Shown piece after piece: positions 34,960 through 42,644 of a stretch of DNA of 64,000 bases. The DNA comes from CAZOOM01 sp964460795 (GTDB lineage Bacteria > Omnitrophota > Omnitrophia > Omnitrophales > Aquincolibacteriaceae). Every line of letters starts with the position of its first letter. The first letter of the stretch is position 1. Position numbers and translations under genes: made by a program. The notes under the pieces were generated by a model. The model made no database searches. It worked only from the letters and a program-made list of their open reading frames with translations, and was not told where the DNA came from. The stretch is from positions 14,191 to 78,190 of the forward strand of contig CAYWRU010000010.1 of the NCBI GenBank assembly GCA_964460795.1, written 5' to 3'.

Positions 34960-35409
34960 TTAGTTCACCATCCATCGTTTCCATTCCTCCTGTCTTGGAA
35001 AATTAAAAACTAAGGCTACGAGACTTAATACCAGAAAGGCATAGGATTGGGAAAATTGTTTCATTAAAACCGCCGTCACAAGACCCAGCACTGCAATGCT
35101 GTCTCCTAGGACATAAAGCATAATGGACATCATCATAAGCTGATTTAAAGCATGAGGGCCTTGCGGTCTTTTACGAAAAAAAGAAGCCTTGATCCAAACA
35201 CTGAGAGGGATCAAAGCCACTGAAAGTATTAAAAAACCGTTTCGAATTCCAGAATAATCAGGAGCCTCATCAAGCGTCCGAGGGTTTGCAGACTGAAGAT
35301 AAATCTTTGCGATGATCCCATAAAAAAGAATGGCCATGAACTGACTCATATAAATCAGTATCACAGTCCGATATTTCTTCTGAAAAACATCTTCCGTATC
35401 CGGCTGCAC
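34960..35409 (-). CDS. Four-helix membrane protein, unknown function
   Basis: A 149-residue protein with four hydrophobic helices (about 15-38, 55-75, 88-112, 117-138) and short polar loops; the N-terminus MQPDTEDVFQKKYR is cytoplasmic-like. The tail RQEEWKRWMVN runs into the region that could start a longer slipin. No family recognised; it resembles small hypothetical proteins annotated only by their helices. It lies ten bases after the MtnA-aldolase gene and just before the slipin gene, so all are probably one transcript. Confidence 0.7.
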   Translation of the reverse strand: MQPDTEDVFQKKYRTVILIYMSQFMAILFYGIIAKIYLQSANPRTLDEAPDYSGIRNGFLILSVALIPLSVWIKASFFRKRPQGPHALNQLMMMSIMLYVLGDSIAVLGLVTAVLMKQFSQSYAFLVLSLVALVFNFPRQEEWKRWMVN

Positions 35410-35419
35410 GGGCCCCCTT

Positions 35420-37144
35420 CTAGAATTGGTAGCGGCGCATGTACATAAAGAGCGTCACGGCCGCTTCTTCTAAATTTTTACCGAACGTCAGTACACCTTC
35501 CTCATGGCCACCCATGACCATAATTTTCTTTTCTTTGAGATCTGTATCCTCAAAAAGACGGCGGACCTCTCGGGCCATTTCCGGTGTGCCGTATGGCACA
35601 TGCCGCTGACTTGTAGGAACGCGGTTCATTAATTCACGCCATAGAAGCGCATGGTGCACATGCACTACGGCCTGAATGGAAGGGTCCAGTTCGTAGATCA
35701 TGGCGTGTGTGAGCGATTCAGAAGAAGCCTGGATCGGTCCACGGCAACTCAGCCGATTCGCGCTAATATCGTAATCCACCACCTCGGTAAAATATTTTGC
35801 ACTTAAATCTTCGATGCCTCCGGTTTGGGTCCCGGTGATAATAAAATTTCTTGGCGGATGACTGCGCACGCTTAAATTTCCGTATCCAATTCCATTTTGA
35901 TAAACACCGATCAATCCCGCCTTAAAAAGTTCACGCCGCACCTGATTAATTTTTTCAACCCGCCGGCTGTCCAAAGGCTCGGCCATATCCCACTGACATT
36001 CAAATTTAATAACACCGTCTTCATCTGGAACTGCTGATTTTATTTTTTCCGGAAAAAGGCGCAGCAAACTTGCTTCATCCGCGGCACTGATACCGCGCTC
36101 TGTAATTAGTCCCGTAATGAGGTGTGCGGGCGTGACATCAAATCCGGGATTTATCGTGTTGGCATCCGGAAGGGTAATCAGAACACGCTCCGGACCGTGA
36201 TCCGTCAGACCTTCCATATATTTCACTTCATTCTCGCTCCGCTCTTCAATGGGAATTTCCTTAATCCCATCCCGGAGATTCCAATCAATGGATGAGGACG
36301 GCACCGCCACATAAAAAGGAATGTGATTATGATCTGCGGCCAAGGCCTTGAGATAAGTTCCGATTTTATTCGCCACATCGCCGGTGCGTGTCGTGCGGTC
36401 TGTTCCGACAATAATCATATCCACACGTCCGTGCTGCATCAGATGTCCGGCAGCATTATCCGCAATCAGAGTATACGGAACGCCGTGCTGGTGGAGTTCC
36501 CACGCCGTCAAACTGGCGCCTTGATTGCGCGGCCGGGTCTCACTCACCCACACATGAACTTTCACACCTTTGTCATGCGCCTGATAAATCGGAGACGTTG
36601 CAGTTCCCCAATCAATACAGGCAAGCCATCCGGCGTTGCAATGCGTCATGATATTCACGACTCCGCCCTGTTTTCGCGCACTGATGGCTTCAATAATAGG
36701 AAGTCCGTATTCTCCGATTTTTCGGCACACCTCGACTTCGGTGTCTGCAATGCGCTCGGCTTCCAATTTGGCCGTCTCTAATTTTTCTTCCCACGTTTTC
36801 TTGGAAGCCAAGGATTCCATCATTTTATTGAGCGCCCAAACTAAATTGACAGCTGTCGGCCGAGTCTCGCGAAGTTTTTGGGCGGCATCATAGACAAAGG
36901 CATGAAAGGTGGAATCTTTGGGGGCTTCCAAGCACGCCAGATAAATTCCATAGGCTGCGGCGGCACCAATGAGCGGTGCTCCGCGAAGATGCATGTCGCG
37001 GATCGCAACCGCCATGTCGTCCACGGTGCGGAGATCTTCAATAACGAGTGAATGGGGAAGCGCACGCTGGTCAATAATCTGAACCACAGCCGGATCCTCA
37101 GGCTTGATCCAAATCGCGCGGCGGGCTTGGGAAGCAACTTTCAT
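35420..37144 (-). CDS. mtnA: Fused methylthioribose-1-phosphate isomerase and class II aldolase
   Basis: A 574-residue two-domain protein. Residues 1 to about 345 are MtnA: LRGAPLIGAAAAYGIYLA, THCNAGWLACIDWGTA with the catalytic-type Cys, SETRPRNQGASLTAWEL, VGTDRTTRTGDVANKIGTY. Residues about 375-574 are a class II aldolase/adducin domain: GNLSVR, TGTQTGG, SSESLTHAMIY, zinc ligands in VVHVHHALLW, and VMGGHEEGVLTFG. The isomerase makes 5-methylthioribulose 1-phosphate. The second domain could dehydrate it (MtnB of methionine salvage) or cleave it to dihydroxyacetone phosphate (aldolase of the DHAP shunt). No other salvage gene is nearby, which favours the shunt slightly. It leads an operon with the four-helix, slipin and AsmA-like genes. 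Confidence 0.9.
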   Translation of the reverse strand: MKVASQARRAIWIKPEDPAVVQIIDQRALPHSLVIEDLRTVDDMAVAIRDMHLRGAPLIGAAAAYGIYLACLEAPKDSTFHAFVYDAAQKLRETRPTAVNLVWALNKMMESLASKKTWEEKLETAKLEAERIADTEVEVCRKIGEYGLPIIEAISARKQGGVVNIMTHCNAGWLACIDWGTATSPIYQAHDKGVKVHVWVSETRPRNQGASLTAWELHQHGVPYTLIADNAAGHLMQHGRVDMIIVGTDRTTRTGDVANKIGTYLKALAADHNHIPFYVAVPSSSIDWNLRDGIKEIPIEERSENEVKYMEGLTDHGPERVLITLPDANTINPGFDVTPAHLITGLITERGISAADEASLLRLFPEKIKSAVPDEDGVIKFECQWDMAEPLDSRRVEKINQVRRELFKAGLIGVYQNGIGYGNLSVRSHPPRNFIITGTQTGGIEDLSAKYFTEVVDYDISANRLSCRGPIQASSESLTHAMIYELDPSIQAVVHVHHALLWRELMNRVPTSQRHVPYGTPEMAREVRRLFEDTDLKEKKIMVMGGHEEGVLTFGKNLEEAAVTLFMYMRRYQF

Positions 37145-37253
37145 AGGATTCGTATATTTTAAAAGCTGTTATACTGAAACTTGGATACAATAAGTCATCA
37201 ATGAACGACAAAAGTATACCGCGTTTATTATCTCAAAAGAAAGATTTCTAATC

Positions 37254-37670
37254 ATGAAAGTTCTTTTCCTTTGCATGGCCAATTCGGCGCGCAGTCAAAT
37301 GGCCGAAGGTCTGGCCCGGTTTCTCTGGAAAGACCGAGCAGAGATCGAGAGCGCCGGCGCGAACGCTTCCCATGTGAATTCCTACGCCATCAAGGTCCTG
37401 CAAGAAATTGGGATTGATATTTCCAGGCATTTTTCCAAATCTATCCAGGAGGTTGACTTGAATTCCGTGGATCTTATCATCACTTTGTGCCAGCAGGACA
37501 TCTGCCCCAACGCCCCCGCACGAATACGCAAACTGCACTGGCCCACTGAAGATCCCACGCTTTACGGTCTCTATGAAGAGCAGCGCCTCGCCGCTTTTCG
37601 AAAGGTGCGGGATACCCTTCGCGTCCGGCTTGAGAAATTAGGAACGGAACTTTTTTCTGATCTTGCTTGA
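37254..37670 (+). CDS. arsC: Low-molecular-weight phosphatase/arsenate reductase (ArsC family)
   Basis: A 138-residue protein of the LMW tyrosine phosphatase fold. The P-loop is FLCMANSARSQMAEG (CX5R at residues 7-13). The second half has LIITLCQQDICPNAP, with two cysteines in the place used by thioredoxin-linked arsenate reductases for the disulfide relay, and the DP motif WPTEDP. Most arsenate reductases of this type read NSCRSQ in the P-loop; here it is NSARSQ, which removes an extra, non-essential-looking cysteine. Arsenate reduction is the usual annotation and is plausible. No arsenic efflux gene adjoins it, though an ArsP-like permease is encoded at 48192. Confidence 0.82.
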   Translation: MKVLFLCMANSARSQMAEGLARFLWKDRAEIESAGANASHVNSYAIKVLQEIGIDISRHFSKSIQEVDLNSVDLIITLCQQDICPNAPARIRKLHWPTEDPTLYGLYEEQRLAAFRKVRDTLRVRLEKLGTELFSDLA

Positions 37671-37678
37671 AGAAGAAC

Positions 37679-37708
37679 AGGGACAGGTCTCTGCGGAGAC
37701 CTGTCCCT
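37679..37708. repeat. GGGACAGGTCTC palindrome between convergent genes
   Basis: Perfect 13-base arms, AGGGACAGGTCTC (37679-37691) and its complement (37696-37708), with a TGCG loop. It fills the gap between the arsC and TMEM165-like stops. It could serve as a terminator for either strand, although the T runs are poor. It shares the GGGACAGG core with 23141 and 50521. Confidence 0.85.
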
Positions 37709-38266
37709 TTATAAAAAGCAGGCAAGACCAATCAAAATAAAAAGGATCGCGGCAATCCGGTGAAGCAGGGCTTCTGGAATCTTTTTGGAAATCCAGTTTC
37801 CCGCGAGAATTGCGATTAAGGACAAAAGAGCCAGCGCAGCCATAGTCCCGGCCAATACTGCGAGAGGATGAAATTGCGCGGCAAAAAGCCCGGACGCAAT
37901 CTGCGTCTTATCCCCCCATTCTGCAGCAGAGATCATGAGAAATCCCATCCAAAACGGCCGGGATACTTCTTTTGTTTTTTTCTCACAGTCTCCGCTACAT
38001 GCGTCGCCGCGAAGCATGAGAACTCCAAATAAAATAAATAAAGCGCCGGAAATCCATTTGATGATATGAAGAGGCACCAGGCGGGTCACGGTAGCGCCGA
38101 GCAAAATAGCGAGGCCGTCGACTAACAAAAATCCGGCCATCACGCCTAAAAAAAGCTGGGTTCTTTTTTGGGTCTTGGAGGCAAGCAACATCACGCCGAG
38201 CTGTGTCTTATCTCCCAGCTCTGCAAGCGCGACAGAAACAAACGGAATCCAAAAATCAGCCCACAT
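37709..38266 (-). CDS. TMEM165/GDT1-family (UPF0016) cation transporter
   Basis: About 185 residues from the ATG at 38266 (MWADFWIPF), which has GGAG seven bases upstream; the frame opens at 38305 but that part touches a repeat. Six helices in two inverted halves, each with the family signature: ALAELGDKTQLGVML and SAAEWGDKTQIASGL. An acidic cytoplasmic loop with cysteines (GDACSGDCEKKTKE) lies between them. Members move Mn2+ (and perhaps Ca2+) out of the cell in exchange for protons. A role in manganese homeostasis is likely. No mn riboswitch is seen upstream. Confidence 0.9.
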   Translation of the reverse strand: MWADFWIPFVSVALAELGDKTQLGVMLLASKTQKRTQLFLGVMAGFLLVDGLAILLGATVTRLVPLHIIKWISGALFILFGVLMLRGDACSGDCEKKTKEVSRPFWMGFLMISAAEWGDKTQIASGLFAAQFHPLAVLAGTMAALALLSLIAILAGNWISKKIPEALLHRIAAILFILIGLACFL

Positions 38267-38300
38267 AAGCTTTCTCCAAAAGGATAGTTCCCTTACATTT

Positions 38301-38373
38301 GTCATCCCCGAATGCTGTTATCGGGGATCCATGACTGAATAAATTTCTGGATGCCCGCCTTCGCGGGCATGAC
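38301..38373. repeat. REP-like double hairpin
   Basis: Two hairpins in tandem: ATCCCCGA/TCGGGGAT (38304-38311 with 38321-38328) and ATGCCCGC/GCGGGCAT with a CTTC loop (38351-38358 with 38363-38370). They are joined by about 22 bases and flanked by GTCAT and ATGAC. This is the REP style seen in many genomes and again at 55533-55643 and 63969-63989. It lies between hemW and the TMEM165-like gene. Confidence 0.8.
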
Positions 38374-38394
38374 AATCATAATCATTATTTTAAT

Positions 38395-39515
38395 TTAGCT
38401 GCAAAGCTCCGCAAGAATGCTTTCAAAAACGCGGCGACCCTTCCGGGTCAGCAGGATTTTATCAGAGGTTTCTTCAAGAAGCTGTGAATCCTTGAGCATC
38501 CGAAAGGGCGCGCGAAGACGTTCGTAGATCAATTGGATTTTTTCAAGCTTCACGCCTTCTTCAAGCCGAAGCCCGGTCAGAAGATTTTCCATGGCTATAT
38601 TTTCCGGCGTCAAAACTTCGGCGGATTCCAAAGTAAAATCATGAGCATTCCATTTTTGAAGATAACTGCGGACATCGGATACGCGCTGAAATCGTTTTCC
38701 TTGGAGATAGGAAAAAGCACCCGGCCCCAGCCCTAAATACTCCTCATTATGCCAGTAAATCAAATTATGCTTGGATTCAAATCCGGGTTTTGAAAAATTA
38801 AGAAGTTCATAGTGATGAAATCCAGCACGCTCTAAGCCTTTTTCTGCAGCTTCATAAATCTCCGCATGAGCGACTTCATCCGGAAGCGGCAAAGTCCCCC
38901 GCGCAATTCTCTGTCCAAAAACCGTGCGGGGATGAATATCCAAATCATAAAGTGACACATGGGTAGGTGCCAGGGCGATGGCGAGTTCGATTGATTCTTC
39001 GATGTCTTCCAAAGTTTGCCCCGGAAGGCGGATCATGAGATCAAGGTTGATGTTTTTAAATCCTGCGGCCCGAATCATTTTTATGGATTCACTAATATCG
39101 AGAACGTTGTGGATACGGCCAAGATCTTTGAGCAGCCGGTCTTGAAAGGCCTGGGCCCCGACGCTGATCCGGTTGATCCCCAGTTTTCGATACGTTTCAA
39201 GTTTGGTGCTGTCGAGATCTCCAGGATTCACTTCGCAGGTCCATTCGCAGGACTTGGCAAAAGAGAAATTCGATTTTAAACATTCGGCCAGCCGCGTCAT
39301 TTCACTGGCCGTTAAATCCGAAGGAGTGCCGCCTCCGAAATAAATCGTGTCAAAAGCTAGCCGGCCGTACTGAGATTGAATTTGACTCACTTCCCACTCA
39401 AGCGCCTGAAAAAATTGCTCTCTGAAATCCGGGGCGTGCTGGGTGGTAATGACAAAATCGCAGTAATGACATTTCNNNNNNNNNNAAAAGGAATGTGAAC
39501 GTAAAGTCCGCGCAT
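38395..39515 (-). CDS. hemW: HemW-type radical SAM protein (heme chaperone), broken by an N gap
   Basis: Once called oxygen-independent coproporphyrinogen oxidase; HemW proteins are now seen as heme chaperones. The true start is the ATG at 39515 (MRGLYVHIPF), two bases after the previous stop. Then come ten Ns, then KCHYCDF, so the radical SAM CX3CX2C motif straddles the gap. The rest is continuous: YFGGGTPSDLT, EVNPGDL, NRISVGAQAFQDRLLKDLGRIH, SLYDLDIHP, the YEL...NFSKPGFESKHN stretch and the C-terminal HemN-like domain. The missing bases should number eight if the motif is normal, so the gene is probably intact in the cell. Confidence 0.9.
39476..39485. other. Assembly gap (10 N)
   Basis: Ten unknown bases inside hemW. 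Frame and motif on both sides fit eight missing bases (the first Cys of CX3CX2C and two more residues), so ten is probably a default filler length. Confidence 0.95.
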
Positions 39516-39516
39516 C

Positions 39517-40233
39517 TTACTCGCTGAGCACGAGCTCATTTCCTTTTTGTTTAAGCCATCTTTCATGCGCCCGGTAATCCGGGCAAAGAAATTCCACGAG
39601 TTTCCAAAAATGCTTGCCGTGATTTTGTTCTTTTAAATGCGCGGCCTCATGTGCGGCCACATAGGACACCACCTCGGCCGGGGCCATCATCAAACGGTAA
39701 GAGAAATTAATGCCGCCCTGCGTACTGCAGGATCCCCATCGGCCTTTGGCAGTATTAATTTTGATAGACGGCATCTTGAGCGCGAGTTGATCGCAATATT
39801 GTTTAACAATCGGCGGAAGATACTCCATCGCCTTTTTTTTAAACCAGCGCATTAAGAGATCCGGCGCATGTGCGCGAAATTCCGAGGCAATCCAAAATTG
39901 ATCCTCCAGCTCCACACGTTTTTTCATACCTTCCCGGTAAGCAATGAAGTAAGACTGGCCTAGATATTCCAAAGTTTCGCCTTCGGCAAACGTCCGAACC
40001 TTCCGGCTTGCCATCTGCTTCATAATTCTTTCGCGCGTTTTCTCAATCCAGGAATGTTTCTCCCGGACCATGCGATCGATCCAGATCTGCGGAACTCCGA
40101 ACGGCGCGCGGATAATCAATTCTGCCTTGGAATTAATCTGAAGTCCTATCGTCTTCCTGCGTGAACGGATGATGGAAAAAGGGGCCTGTCCCCTTAAGGG
40201 ATGGGGGCTGGCCCCTTTTGGATTGTCAGTCAT
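39517..40233 (-). CDS. YgjP-like metallopeptidase (DUF45/SprT-like zinc site)
   Basis: A 238-residue protein from the ATG at 40233, which overlaps the previous stop by eight bases. The zinc motif is YVAAHEAAHLKEQNHGKHFW: HEXXH plus a third His, as in YgjP/WSS1-type enzymes. The domain core starts IIRSRRKTIGLQI and has KGRWGSCSTQGGINFSYRL. Biological role is unknown; relatives are thought to process proteins attached to DNA or to be general peptidases. The first ~20 residues (NPKGASPHPLRGQAPF) come from a GC-rich palindromic repeat at 40177-40219 that fused to the start of the gene. Upstream lies a small membrane protein gene, downstream hemW. Confidence 0.85.
   Translation of the reverse strand: MTDNPKGASPHPLRGQAPFSIIRSRRKTIGLQINSKAELIIRAPFGVPQIWIDRMVREKHSWIEKTRERIMKQMASRKVRTFAEGETLEYLGQSYFIAYREGMKKRVELEDQFWIASEFRAHAPDLLMRWFKKKAMEYLPPIVKQYCDQLALKMPSIKINTAKGRWGSCSTQGGINFSYRLMMAPAEVVSYVAAHEAAHLKEQNHGKHFWKLVEFLCPDYRAHERWLKQKGNELVLSE
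40177..40219. repeat. GGGGCC palindrome forming the start of the YgjP-like gene
   Basis: Arms AAAAGGGGCC (40177-40186) and GGCCCCTTTT (40210-40219) enclose TGTCCCCTTAAGGGATGGGG, itself partly self-complementary. It shares the GGGGACAGG core with the other palindromes. It is read in frame as the N-terminus of the metallopeptidase. Confidence 0.75.
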
Positions 40234-40714
40234 TATCAAAATTCCATTCGGCTTTATTGGGAGCCATGCCCCAAGCATCTCCGAACAGGATCCATCCTTG
40301 GCGCCGGCGTCCCTGCTCATCCTGCACTGTGATCCGGTACGCATGCTGATTCTTGGACCGGAGCCAGGCCTTGGGCCCTTCCCAAAAAGCCGCGCCCTTT
40401 GAATCGATCATCTTGTAATGATTTTCCTCAGCCCAGGCCTGGAGCTGCGCCTCCTGATACTTCCTTCCCATATTTAAAACAAAAAAAACTGCGCCTCCTG
40501 CCAAAAGGGCCATGAGCACGCCCTTGAGTGGCGCAGTCTCAATTTTTGAAATGTGTTTAAAGGCAAAATAAGCGCCGATTCCCACAGCCAAATAAATCAT
40601 CTGATAACCCATCAGAAACGATGGCGTCCGGATCACTCGCAAAATCAGAATGATTCCGACAAATCCTAGCGCAGCATACATCAATAAGTTAGTGGGGCAA
40701 ATGGATAGGTTCAT
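40226..40714 (-). CDS. Small membrane protein, unknown function
   Basis: A 162-residue protein with three or four helices (about 8-25, 32-50, 55-80) and a C-terminal cytoplasmic or periplasmic part (about 85-162) ending RRRQGWILFGDAWGMAPNKAEW. AGAGG lies seven bases before the ATG. The soluble part (WAEENHYKMIDSKGAAFWEGP, then YRITVQDEQGRRRQG) looks like a small beta-rich domain found in many hypothetical membrane proteins. No family name is safe. The stop overlaps the start of the metallopeptidase gene, so expression is linked. Confidence 0.65.
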   Translation of the reverse strand: MNLSICPTNLLMYAALGFVGIILILRVIRTPSFLMGYQMIYLAVGIGAYFAFKHISKIETAPLKGVLMALLAGGAVFFVLNMGRKYQEAQLQAWAEENHYKMIDSKGAAFWEGPKAWLRSKNQHAYRITVQDEQGRRRQGWILFGDAWGMAPNKAEWNFDND

Positions 40715-40766
40715 CAGATTCCTCTAAAAAATTATCGGAAAAATAAACAAATAGCTGAGAAACAGT

Positions 40767-41447
40767 TTATTTAAAGGGTGTTTTAAAATGCCTCAGCCAG
40801 GCGCAGTATTCGCACGTTGGAAGCGAAGACGGAAGTTCCGCGTTTAATAGTGCGAGCGCATCTTCAAACATTTTTTTGGCGCGTTTGGGATCTAGCGAAA
40901 TCCGGATGGGCTGGATTTCAAATTCAACCTGTCCGCGTTCCTTCACTCCTTTCGGAGAAAAATAAAGAAGAAATCCATAATCCCAGGTATGCAATCCGTT
41001 GGCCTCCAGCATCAGCGCGTAACTGTCCAGTTGATGCTGATAATATTTTACAGCGCTCTCTTCCGTTGCCGGAGACCCCTTGGTTTTATAATCAAAGGGA
41101 ATATATTTTCCGGATTTGACCATCAGCTCATCCAGCGCCCCGGATAACTGGGAACCATCCGGACTTTTGTAAATAAGCCCCGTTCTCCACTCGCGCCAAA
41201 GATCGAGCTGTTTCTGATCTTCAAAAAGTTCTGCGCCGTGAAAATCCGGGATCTGAAGTTCGGGAGGCAGGGCCTTTTTCTTACGGTATGCATCAAAATA
41301 ATTTTTGATCACACGATCCATGCCGCCGGGGAGCGAAGGAAAAATTCCGCGAGGGCGTTTGATATTTTTATTTTTCTCCAGCCAGAAGCAGCGTGGGCAA
41401 TCCAAGAATAAATGCAGAGCTGATGGAGATAACTTGAAAGATTTCAT
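40767..41447 (-). CDS. PD-(D/E)XK nuclease (RecB/Cas4-like)
   Basis: About 226 residues from the ATG at 41447 (MKSFKLSPSALHLF). The frame is open further upstream, but those 26 residues come from the repeat at 41448-41603. The nuclease core is GALDELMVKSGKYIPFDYKTKG: an Asp, then D-Y-K as the (D/E)XK. A cysteine pair near the N-terminus (LDCPRCFWLEK) and one near the C-terminus (CEYCAW) are placed as in Cas4/AddB nucleases that hold an iron-sulfur cluster. It probably cuts DNA in repair. It is not next to any Cas gene or helicase. No good ribosome site is visible. Confidence 0.8.
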   Translation of the reverse strand: MKSFKLSPSALHLFLDCPRCFWLEKNKNIKRPRGIFPSLPGGMDRVIKNYFDAYRKKKALPPELQIPDFHGAELFEDQKQLDLWREWRTGLIYKSPDGSQLSGALDELMVKSGKYIPFDYKTKGSPATEESAVKYYQHQLDSYALMLEANGLHTWDYGFLLYFSPKGVKERGQVEFEIQPIRISLDPKRAKKMFEDALALLNAELPSSLPTCEYCAWLRHFKTPFK

Positions 41448-41603
41448 GTTATTTCGTGTTATTAAATTCCAAACTCCAAGCACCAAATACCAAACAAATC
41501 CCAAAAACCAACCGACAAATTCCAAGCGTTTGAATATTGGGATTTGGTCATTGTCAGTTGTTTGGGATTTGGATTTTGTAATTTGGGATTTTAATCATAA
41601 GAA
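41448..41603. repeat. Short-word pseudo-palindrome of about 156 bases
   Basis: The whole gap between the YheT-like gene and the nuclease gene consists of iterated words. The left half uses AAATTCCAAACTCCAAGCACC-like words; the right half uses their complements (GGGATTTGGTCATTG, TTTGGGATTTGGATTTTG). Together they form a long imperfect inverted repeat. In size and design it matches the 137-base element between groES and groEL2 and the one inside lplA, although the words differ. Confidence 0.75.
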
Positions 41604-42644
41604 TTAGATTTTGCTTCGAAGATATTTAATCATCGTATGTTCCATCCACGGCTCCATGTGAAACAAAGAGCCGGTCACAAATCCCATGTGACCGCCGTGA
41701 TAGGCCCAGATGGTTTCGAGATACTCCGAGAGGCGCACGACATCATGCGGGAAAAATTGCCCCGGGAAAAAAGGGTCGTCTTCAGCATGAATCAGGCCTG
41801 TGGGGACGCGGATCTCGGGTAAAAAAGAAAGACAGCTGGAACGCGTCCAGTAATCTTTCGCGCTCTTAAACCCATTCAGCTTGGCCGTGACTTCTTCATC
41901 AAATTCTTTGAACGTGCTTGTAAACCAAACTTTCCAGGGATTAAATATTTTGGGAAATTTTGCGAGTTTTTGAAAGGCCTTGAATTTTAGCTGAGTCAGA
42001 AGTTTACGCGTATAAACCTCCTGATTAAAACTGCGGTCCATAAGACCGACCGAGCGCTCCAAATCATAAGTCACGGACACCGCCAGCGCCCGCTCCACTT
42101 TTTCGCGCACGCGGGAACCCTGCTCCCCCAGCCACTTCAACATCATGTTGCCGCCAATCGAATATCCGACCACATAAATTTTGCGCGGATACTCCATCAT
42201 GGAGATGGCGTTGACGACCAAATCCACATCATCGGTTTTTCCGGAATGATACGTGCCGGGCACACGATTCACCTCGCCGCTGCACCCGCGGTAATTCATG
42301 GCACACGCGCGCCATCCGATTTTTTGAAGTTCTCCGAGAAAGCTCCGGACATATTTGGAGCGGGAATGGCCTTCGAGTCCGGCGAGCACTAAAACGAGCG
42401 GCGCATCTTTTCGGCCAGGAAGAAAATCGAGATCCAGGAAATCTCCGTCAGGAGTTTCGAGACGTTTTCGCTCGTAGACAAGTTTGGGATGGGGACGAAA
42501 GAGATGGGCGTAAATAGTTTGAGCGTGGGCACCGGAACACCACCACGCTGGCTGAAAGCTGACTTCAACCAGGCGCGGTGAATACCGTTTAATTCCCGAA
42601 GACGCTGAAGGCTCAGCGCTTAAGCGATGGTCACGTCCTTGCAA
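41604..42644 (-). CDS. YheT-family alpha/beta hydrolase
   Basis: A 346-residue alpha/beta hydrolase of the YheT (UPF0017) type. Features: WWCSGAHAQTIYAHLFR near the N-terminus, LVLAGLEGHSRSKYVRSFLG, MNYRGCSGEVNRVPGTYHSGKTDDV, the nucleophile elbow VVGYSIGGNMMLKWLGE, GLIHAEDDPFFPG with the catalytic Asp, and the His in YHGGHMGFV. Substrate is unknown; relatives hydrolyse esters. The only upstream start is a TTG at 42644, which overlaps the aldolase stop by 25 bases. Co-translation with the aldolase is likely. Confidence 0.87.
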   Translation of the reverse strand: MQGRDHRLSAEPSASSGIKRYSPRLVEVSFQPAWWCSGAHAQTIYAHLFRPHPKLVYERKRLETPDGDFLDLDFLPGRKDAPLVLVLAGLEGHSRSKYVRSFLGELQKIGWRACAMNYRGCSGEVNRVPGTYHSGKTDDVDLVVNAISMMEYPRKIYVVGYSIGGNMMLKWLGEQGSRVREKVERALAVSVTYDLERSVGLMDRSFNQEVYTRKLLTQLKFKAFQKLAKFPKIFNPWKVWFTSTFKEFDEEVTAKLNGFKSAKDYWTRSSCLSFLPEIRVPTGLIHAEDDPFFPGQFFPHDVVRLSEYLETIWAYHGGHMGFVTGSLFHMEPWMEHTMIKYLRSKI

